Source of the DNA: Candidatus Binatia bacterium
Lineage (GTDB): Bacteria; Desulfobacterota; Binatia; Bin18
NCBI GenBank assembly: GCA_951812575.1
Contig: OX638322.1
Span: 1,983,925-2,047,924 of the forward strand
Length of the DNA stretch: 64,000 nucleotides
Reading direction: 5' to 3'
The notes below the pieces were generated by a model. That model ran no database searches, had not been told where the DNA came from, and was given only the letters and a program-made list of their open reading frames with translations. Numbering within the stretch: the stretch's first letter is position 1; every line of letters starts with the position of its first letter. This document shows, piece by piece, positions 58,610 through 64,000 of this stretch. A program made the translations under genes and the position numbers.

Positions 58610-60406
58610 ATGCATATTCCACTGGACGTTGGGATGCGCGCGAGAAAACGATGGCTGTGGGTCGGCCTGCTGGTTGGCGTGCTGCTGGGTTTGCCGTCCG
58701 GTCCGACCTGGGCCGTTTTTCTGGATCAGGACGAAAGCCTGCGCTTCAGCGGTCGAGTCTACAACCGCACCGCCTTTTCGGTCGAGCGATCGGAGGCGAA
58801 TACGCGCCTCCAGACGCCGTATAACGACTGGAATATGCTCCAGAACCGGACGTTTATTCAGGGCGAGTTGAGTCATGATCTGACCGGTCTGGTGGCGGGG
58901 AATACGACCGGGCTGCTGGCACCGCTCCGCGCGCTCCTCGCTCCCCTGCGACTGCTGAGAGCGGATACTCTCGACTATTTTGTGACCTACCGAGGGGAAT
59001 ACGATGGGGTGTGGGACTATGGCCCGGCCGTTTTTCGGGAGCGCTATCCGCTGTTTGCGGACTGCGGCACGCCGACCAAAGCGAAACGGGCGCACCCCCG
59101 GCGCTTTGGCTGTCAGCATGCCGACCCGCGCCAACGCCTGCGGCATCGGCATCGTTTGTTTGAAGCCTATGTGAACTATGCCTATGGGCCGTTCTTCCTG
59201 CGGGTCGGACGCCAGAACCTGTCGTGGGGCGAGACCGATGTGTTTCGCCTTCTGGACCAAATCAATCCGCTCGATGCCGGTTTTGGGGGTTTTCTGGTGT
59301 CGCTCGACGAGCGCCGGGTTCCGCTCGATATGGCGCGGGTCGTGTATGGGTTTGGCGGCGTGGGGCCGCTGTCCGAGCTCAACCTCGAAGGCTTTCTGGT
59401 CTTTGACGATAAAATTGCCGCGCCGGTTCCGACCGGCTCTCCCTGGTCCACACCGAACCCGCCGGGCGTCACCGGTCAGATCAAGAAACCCTCAAAGAAT
59501 TTCGCGGACGCGCGTGGGGGTGGGCGTATTGTGGGCGTGTGGGGCGAGGTCATGTTCAGTCTGGCCCACTACGCCACCTATCTGGATACGCCCGTGCTGC
59601 GCATCGTCACGCCGACTAACCGGCCCGTCAATCAGGGCGCTTTTGAGGCCGCGGTACAGGCAGATGACACCGGTCGTTTCTTGACTGAGCATTTTCAGGC
59701 CAAGGCGCTGTATCCGAAAATACAGATCAGCGGCGGCTCGCTCACCTTCAGCGTCCCCCGCATCTCGTCCATTCTCCGTAGCGAGTTCGCCTATTTTCAC
59801 TCCGAGCCGTTTTTTCACAATTCCGCTTCGGACCAGCTTCTGGGGCCGGCCTTAACGGGCGCGCTCACGCCCGGCTTCCAACAGGTCGGCACCGACCCGG
59901 AAACGGGCCGCCCCCTGATGCGCTACCGGAATAAGATCAGCCGGTCCGATGTGGTGCGCTGGTCTCTCGGGATAGATATGACGCGCTATATCAGCCTGCT
60001 GAACCCGAACGAGTCCTTTCTCATCAGCAGCCAGATTTTTGGCCGGCACATCCTGGACTTTAACGACACGCCGGTCTCGGCGGTGTCGGGCTCGTACGGC
60101 TTCGGACATTTTGCCGCGCCGATTTACGAGCCCAACCGGGACAATCAGAGCTTTGTCAACATCGACCAGCACCAACTGATTCAAACTCTGTTGATCTCAA
60201 CCGCCTATTTCTCGGGCAGGGTCGAGCCCAAGCTGATCTTTCTGTACGACTGGCAGGGGTCCTGGCTGGTCCAGCCCGAAATCACGTTTATCCGCGATCC
60301 GTTTCGCTTTACCGTGCAGTATAACTATCTGGACGGTCAGTATAACGGCATTGGTTTTCTACGCGACCGCGACAACGTCATCATCCAGTTGGAGGCGGTT
60401 ATTTAG
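58610..60406 (+). CDS. DUF1302-like outer-membrane beta-barrel protein
   Basis: 598 residues from ATG 58610; ATG 58634 is an alternative. Signal 'KRWLWVGLLVGVLLGLPSGPTWA'. Then 'FSGRVYNRTAFSVERSE', 'FEAYVNYAYGPFFLRVGRQNLSWGETDVFRLLDQINPLDAGFGGFLVSLDERRVPLDMARVVY' (a DUF1302 hallmark), and many amphipathic strands to 'FLRDRDNVIIQLEAVI'. Predicted porin-like barrel exporting or importing hydrophobic molecules with DUF1329. Confidence 0.9.
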   Translation: MHIPLDVGMRARKRWLWVGLLVGVLLGLPSGPTWAVFLDQDESLRFSGRVYNRTAFSVERSEANTRLQTPYNDWNMLQNRTFIQGELSHDLTGLVAGNTTGLLAPLRALLAPLRLLRADTLDYFVTYRGEYDGVWDYGPAVFRERYPLFADCGTPTKAKRAHPRRFGCQHADPRQRLRHRHRLFEAYVNYAYGPFFLRVGRQNLSWGETDVFRLLDQINPLDAGFGGFLVSLDERRVPLDMARVVYGFGGVGPLSELNLEGFLVFDDKIAAPVPTGSPWSTPNPPGVTGQIKKPSKNFADARGGGRIVGVWGEVMFSLAHYATYLDTPVLRIVTPTNRPVNQGAFEAAVQADDTGRFLTEHFQAKALYPKIQISGGSLTFSVPRISSILRSEFAYFHSEPFFHNSASDQLLGPALTGALTPGFQQVGTDPETGRPLMRYRNKISRSDVVRWSLGIDMTRYISLLNPNESFLISSQIFGRHILDFNDTPVSAVSGSYGFGHFAAPIYEPNRDNQSFVNIDQHQLIQTLLISTAYFSGRVEPKLIFLYDWQGSWLVQPEITFIRDPFRFTVQYNYLDGQYNGIGFLRDRDNVIIQLEAVI

Positions 60407-60852
60407 TCAAGATCCAGTGGGTCGAGGGCGTTGGCTTCTCCGCGCCGCATGCGCTCCAGACCATCTTCGCCAACATTATAGTACAGCTCGAATTGATTGC
60501 CCTCGGGATCGAGAAAATAGATGCTCTTGGTGATGCCATGGTCAATCGTGGCGGTGATCTTCACGTCGTGGGCTTTGAGCGTCTGATAGCCCTCTTTTAA
60601 CTCGTCGAAGTTCTCGACCTGGAGGGCAACGTGGTGCAGGCCAACTTGCTTGTTTTTCACCGGCTCGGCTTCCGGCGGCACCTCCAAGACGGCCAGATCG
60701 TGATGTTGCTCACCCAGGGTGAAGAACACGCCCCGTGGCCGTTTGAGCCGAGTGACCACCTCAAAGCCCAGCACCTCGGTATAAAACTGCTCGGCGCGGA
60801 CGAGATCACACGCTTTGAGCACGACATGGCCGACTTTTTTGGGACGAATCAT
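60403..60852 (-). CDS. VOC family protein (extradiol dioxygenase/glyoxalase-like)
   Basis: 149 residues from ATG 60852 (GGAGGA upstream). 'KVGHVVLKACDLVRAEQFYTEVLGFEVVTRL' (His), 'VGLHHVALQVENFDELKEGYQTLKAHDVKI' (His) and 'SIYFLDPEGNQFELYYNV' (Glu) give the metal triad of type I extradiol dioxygenases. Substrate probably aromatic or lactoyl-type; not determined. Its end overlaps the DUF1302 end by four bases. Confidence 0.9.
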   Translation of the reverse strand: MIRPKKVGHVVLKACDLVRAEQFYTEVLGFEVVTRLKRPRGVFFTLGEQHHDLAVLEVPPEAEPVKNKQVGLHHVALQVENFDELKEGYQTLKAHDVKITATIDHGITKSIYFLDPEGNQFELYYNVGEDGLERMRRGEANALDPLDLD

Positions 60853-60984
60853 GGCAGGTCCTCCTTCTCTATTATACGCCCCCATACCACGGCTATCCTC
60901 ATACCGTAAAGCTTGCAGTAAAGGCTGAGGTTGACACAGGACAAAGCCCCACGGTATGCCCAGTGCACTATGGAGGAGGGCGGT

Positions 60985-62109
60985 ATGACAACGACGGGGA
61001 GCTATGTGTCCGCCGACGGCCATGTGGTGGAGCCCGCGGACCTGTGGGCCACCAGAATGGATAAACAGTTTCGTGACCGGGCGCCACGGGTGGAGTCGCG
61101 CCCGGATGCCGATTACTACATCATTGACGGCTTGTCTCCCTTTCCGGTCGGGCTCGAAGGTGCGACCATGGAAGATAAGATTGCCGGAGAGATTACCTCT
61201 GTGGTGGGCCACCGGCACGGCGAAACCCGTCCGGGTGCCTGGGACCCCCAGGCCCGTCTCGCGGATCAGGACATGGACCACCTCACGGCCGAGGTGATTT
61301 ATCCCGGTCTTTTTGGCTTGCAGTTCTGGACCGCGCCCGATGTTGCCTACCAACGCGCGTGCTGGCGGGTGTATAACGACTGGCTGAGTGAATTCTGCGC
61401 CGCGGCCCCGGAACGGCTCATCGGGGCTGGATTTTTGCCCATGAAAGGCCCTATGGAGTGGGCGATTGAGGAGGCGCAACGTATTGCCCGCAAGCCTGGC
61501 CTGCGTTCGATTTCGATTCCGGCCGAGGTCGCAGACCGCTCGTACCGGCAGGCGGAATTCGACCCTCTGTGGGAAGTGCTCCAGGATATCGGCCTGCCGG
61601 TGTCCATCCATTCCGGGACAAGTACGGGCGAGCCCTTTGCCACAAAGTTTGAGCGGTTGGGCATGGGTATGGGGGTGGTAGACACCAAGATTTCCTTACC
61701 CATGCACGCCTTGGCCGATCTCATCTGGGGAGCCGTGCCGCGCCGCTATCCCAAACTCAGATTTGTGATTGTCGAGGGCGGCATCGGCTGGATTGCCGCC
61801 CTCCTGCGGCTGATGGACCACTGGTGGGCCGACCATCATCGCTGGATGGAGCCGCGGCTGGACGAAGCCCCGAGTACGTATTTCAAGCGCCAGTTCTGGG
61901 CCACGTTTGAGGATGACCGGGCGGGTATTCTGACCCGAGAACTGCTGGGGACGGACCGGCTGATGTGGGGCTCGGACTATCCCCACACCGAGGGGACCTT
62001 CCCCCATTCTCAGCAGCAAATCACGCAGGACTTCGCGGGGGTGCCCGAGTCTGAAGTCTATCAAATGGTGGTCAGCAACGCGGCTGGCCTGTACGGTTTA
62101 AGCGTATAG
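60985..62109 (+). CDS. amidohydrolase-2 family protein
   Basis: 374 residues from ATG 60985 behind GGAGGAGGG. 'SYVSADGHVVEPADLWATRMD' (DGH metal form), 'HLTAEVIYPGLFGLQF', 'GLPVSIHSGTSTGEP' (His), 'LRFVIVEGGIGWIAALLRLMDHWW', 'DRLMWGSDYPHTEGTFP' (Asp). Starts a plus-strand unit with the nitroreductase and SnoaL genes. Third amidohydrolase-2 of the window. Confidence 0.93.
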   Translation: MTTTGSYVSADGHVVEPADLWATRMDKQFRDRAPRVESRPDADYYIIDGLSPFPVGLEGATMEDKIAGEITSVVGHRHGETRPGAWDPQARLADQDMDHLTAEVIYPGLFGLQFWTAPDVAYQRACWRVYNDWLSEFCAAAPERLIGAGFLPMKGPMEWAIEEAQRIARKPGLRSISIPAEVADRSYRQAEFDPLWEVLQDIGLPVSIHSGTSTGEPFATKFERLGMGMGVVDTKISLPMHALADLIWGAVPRRYPKLRFVIVEGGIGWIAALLRLMDHWWADHHRWMEPRLDEAPSTYFKRQFWATFEDDRAGILTRELLGTDRLMWGSDYPHTEGTFPHSQQQITQDFAGVPESEVYQMVVSNAAGLYGLSV

Positions 62110-62145
62110 CGACAGTCCAGAGAGATATCATAAGGAGGAGAACAC

Positions 62146-62802
62146 ATGGCAGAAGCAACAGAAGCCGGCATCTTTGAAATCATGTATTCGACCCGCGCAA
62201 TGCGGCGACTCAAACCCGACCCCATTCCGGAAGAAACCCTCAAGAAAATTGTTGACGCCGGTATCCGCGCGCCCAGCGGCGGCAATATGCAGGACTGGGC
62301 GTTTATCCTGGTGAGAGACACCGAGCGGAAACGTTTTATCCGCGACTATTACTGGAATACCTGGCAAAAGCTCATGGGCGAGCGGGGTATCCCGGATGAT
62401 ATGCCCCCTGCGCAGCAACGTATGCTGAATGCGGCTGCGCATTTGGCCGTGCATCTGGACGAAGCGCCGGTGCTGCTGCTGGCCTGCGCGAAAACGGAAT
62501 ATCCGCCGCTCGCCGCCATGAAGAACGAGCGCGCCAACGCCGCGGTTATCCACGGCACGATCTATCCGGCGGTCCAGAACATTCTACTCGCCTGCCGCGC
62601 CCTGGGGGTTGGAGCCACGCTGACGACTATCCATTGTTTCTTTGAGGAAGAGCTGAAGCAGCGCTTCGATATCCCGCAGGACATGGAGGTCTCGGCGCTG
62701 ATTCCGATGGGCTATCCGCAGGGTAATTTCGGACCGGTCTCCCGCGCACCGGTCGAAGACGTCATCCACTGGGATGCCTGGGAGAACAAGCAGACAGCGT
62801 GA
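62146..62802 (+). CDS. nitroreductase family protein
   Basis: 218 residues, AAGGAGGAG before ATG. 'FEIMYSTRAMRRLKPDPIPEETLKKIVDAGIRAPSGGNMQDWAFILVRD' binds FMN; 'PAVQNILLACRALGVGATLTTI' and 'ALIPMGYPQGNFGPVSRAPVEDVIHWDAW' complete the fold. NAD(P)H-dependent FMN enzyme reducing nitro, quinone or enone groups. Between amidohydrolase and SnoaL genes, so likely in one pathway. Confidence 0.93.
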   Translation: MAEATEAGIFEIMYSTRAMRRLKPDPIPEETLKKIVDAGIRAPSGGNMQDWAFILVRDTERKRFIRDYYWNTWQKLMGERGIPDDMPPAQQRMLNAAAHLAVHLDEAPVLLLACAKTEYPPLAAMKNERANAAVIHGTIYPAVQNILLACRALGVGATLTTIHCFFEEELKQRFDIPQDMEVSALIPMGYPQGNFGPVSRAPVEDVIHWDAWENKQTA

Positions 62803-62817
62803 GAAAAGGAGGAGCGT

Positions 62818-63216
62818 ATGGGAGCTGCCGAAAACAAAAAGCTGATCCAGGCTGCCTTTGACGCCTGGGCCGGTGGAGACGGTGCGGCGTTCTTTAATAT
62901 TCTAGCCGAGGATGTTCAATGGACGGTCATTGGCTCCGGCCCCGTCTCGCGGGCCTACACCAGCCGTCAGGCATTCTTGGACGGGGCGGCCAAGCCGCTG
63001 AACGCCAAGCTGGCCGGGCCCATTCAGCCGACGGTGGTGGATATCATTGCCGAGGGGGACAATGTCGTCCTGCAATGGGAAGGCACGGCCACGGCCAAGT
63101 CCGGGCGACCCTATAACAACAGCTATTGTTGGGTGATGCGGGTCGCGGACGGCAAAGTACGAGAAGGTACGGCCTATATTGACACGGCGCTGGTGGCTGA
63201 CTTGTGGCAGTCATAG
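62818..63216 (+). CDS. SnoaL/NTF2-like protein (ketosteroid-isomerase-like)
   Basis: 132 residues. 'KKLIQAAFDAWAGGDGAAFFNILAEDVQWTVIGSGPVSRAYTSRQAFLDGAAKPLNAKLAGP', 'VDIIAEGDNVVLQWEGTATAKSGRPYNNSYCWVMRVADGKVREGTAYIDTALVADLW'. Standard NTF2-like fold of the SnoaL-like/KSI group (DUF1348-like). Last gene of the 60985 unit. Confidence 0.9.
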   Translation: MGAAENKKLIQAAFDAWAGGDGAAFFNILAEDVQWTVIGSGPVSRAYTSRQAFLDGAAKPLNAKLAGPIQPTVVDIIAEGDNVVLQWEGTATAKSGRPYNNSYCWVMRVADGKVREGTAYIDTALVADLWQS

Positions 63217-63245
63217 CCAGTGTCCGAAGCTGTCTCTATAGGTGT

Positions 63246-64000
63246 TCAGGCCCAAATCGCGTCGTCATCCATCAGCGGGATGCCAAAGGCCGTCTTGCCC
63301 AGCAACTCTAAGGTCTGGTCTGTACTAACGGGATGAAACAGGGCGGCCCGGACGTCGCGATAATACCGCTCCAAAGGGAAACGCTTAAAATACGAGGCTC
63401 CCCCAACAGCTCGTAAGGCCAGATCGACGACCCGGACCGCATTCTCCATCGCAACGGTGCGCGCCGCTACGCTTTTGCGTACCCACGTCTGTGGGTCTTC
63501 GAGGTCCGCCTCGGCTGCGGCCTTCCACACTATGGCGCGGGCGCTCTCGATCAGCAGGTCCATCTCTCCGACCTTGTTATACACGCTGGGCAGATGGCTC
63601 ATGGGGGTTTTGAGCGGAAAGCGAGGACGGTCACGCATGAATTCGACCACGAAATCTCGCGCGGCAACGGCAATGCCGAGGTAGGGCGCGGCAATGGTGA
63701 ACGGTGCTCTGAGAAAAAGATTCGTAATTCCGCCACGGGTAAAAGCTGGCCGTTGCAGGGTCACGGCCGACTCTGGAACAAATGCCTGGGTGAGGGTGGT
63801 ACTCCGTGACGCCGTTGCGCGCATCCCCAGGGTATACCAGTCGTCCTTGAAGATAAGACCCGGCGTGTCAGGCAGGATGAGGAAGGAGATAATGGTTTCC
63901 CCTTCAGGACCGTCTTGCCACAACGCTTCGCTGAAATAGCGGTCCAGCGCAATACTCTGGGTACTAAAGATTTTCCGGCCGCTGACCTGCCAGCCACCGT
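63246..64000 (-). CDS. acyl-CoA dehydrogenase family protein (5' end outside window)
   Basis: About 251 C-terminal residues are present; the frame is open to the window edge. 'GWQVSGRKIFSTQSIALDRYF', 'FKDDWYTLGMRATASRSTTL', 'ITNLFLRAPFTIAAPYLGIAVAARDFVVEFMR', 'GGASYFKRFPLERYYRDVRAALFHPVSTDQTLELLGKTAFGIP'. The sequence parallels the protein at 684-1898 throughout, so they are paralogues of the DszC-like acyl-CoA dehydrogenase group. Confidence 0.88.
   Translation of the reverse strand, partial: GGWQVSGRKIFSTQSIALDRYFSEALWQDGPEGETIISFLILPDTPGLIFKDDWYTLGMRATASRSTTLTQAFVPESAVTLQRPAFTRGGITNLFLRAPFTIAAPYLGIAVAARDFVVEFMRDRPRFPLKTPMSHLPSVYNKVGEMDLLIESARAIVWKAAAEADLEDPQTWVRKSVAARTVAMENAVRVVDLALRAVGGASYFKRFPLERYYRDVRAALFHPVSTDQTLELLGKTAFGIPLMDDDAIWA

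Noticed and set aside
60853..61611. N-terminal extension of the VOC gene by about 250 codons
   Set aside because: It runs antisense through the amidohydrolase at 60985; the ATG at 60852 has a strong ribosome site and starts the VOC fold.

Overview
This window is about 60% G+C and comes from a Gram-negative bacterium. It encodes a paired DUF1329/DUF1302 outer-membrane set, many LLM-class flavin/F420-type oxidoreductases, amidohydrolase-2 proteins, SDRs, Rieske oxygenases and HyuA/HyuB. That mix, plus a UGSC-motif gene with an in-frame TGA, is typical of uncultured deltaproteobacteria-like lineages (Binatota, Tectomicrobia or Desulfobacterota type). This is inference from content; there is no rRNA or ribosomal marker, and no tRNA was recognised.

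Layout. 1-2.7 kb: LLM oxidoreductase (cut by the window edge), acyl-CoA dehydrogenase, alpha/beta hydrolase. 2.7-5.4 kb: an intact PaeR7I/XhoI-type restriction-modification pair bracketed by a 29-bp perfect direct repeat made from the 3' end of the hydrolase gene. 5.4-8.3 kb: NUDIX, LLM, exported cyclase. 8.4-14.5 kb: a plus-strand operon of Rieske oxygenase, two PuuE-like deacetylases, aldo/keto reductase, SnoaL-like protein and hydantoinase, which looks like a heterocycle or amide catabolic pathway. 14.6-22.1 kb: a minus-strand operon (LLM, amidase, aldo/keto reductase, MetE-like protein, Rieske oxygenase, then amidohydrolase). 22.2-31.2 kb: enoyl-CoA hydratase, a toxin-antitoxin pair with a broken duplicate, RNA methyltransferase, amidase, GST-cupin-SixA string, VOC, MaoC-like, PPK2 and a small HTH protein. 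31.2-31.5 kb: an AT-rich stretch followed by a two-copy 29-bp repeat. 31.5-38.1 kb: HyuB, HyuA, LLM and two tandem SDRs. 38.1-40.1 kb: a gene-poor scar with palindromic repeats, an acyl-CoA dehydrogenase tail and a TA pair. 40.1-46.5 kb: MBL hydrolase, third SDR, amidohydrolase, cupin, the UGSC selenoprotein candidate with its cysteine-rich partner, and a MetX-like hydrolase. 46.5-53.4 kb: broken VapBC, HpaB-type hydroxylase, DUF123, CHAD and CYTH, D-aminoacylase. 53.5-56.6 kb: a type I R-M graveyard (hsdR tails, truncated hsdS, split hsdM) studded with two intact-looking TA modules. 56.7-64 kb: SnoaL, DUF1329/DUF1302, VOC, amidohydrolase, nitroreductase, SnoaL, and a second acyl-CoA dehydrogenase paralogous to the one at the left edge.

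The catabolic genes read as several independent small pathways that hydrolyse amides or cyclic ureas and oxidise the products. The most notable points are the UGSC gene with a recoding hairpin directly after TGA, the R-M cassette with its boundary repeat together with scarcity of CTCGAG, the type I R-M fossil carrying TA genes at its junctions, and a conserved 54-bp hairpin element present twice.
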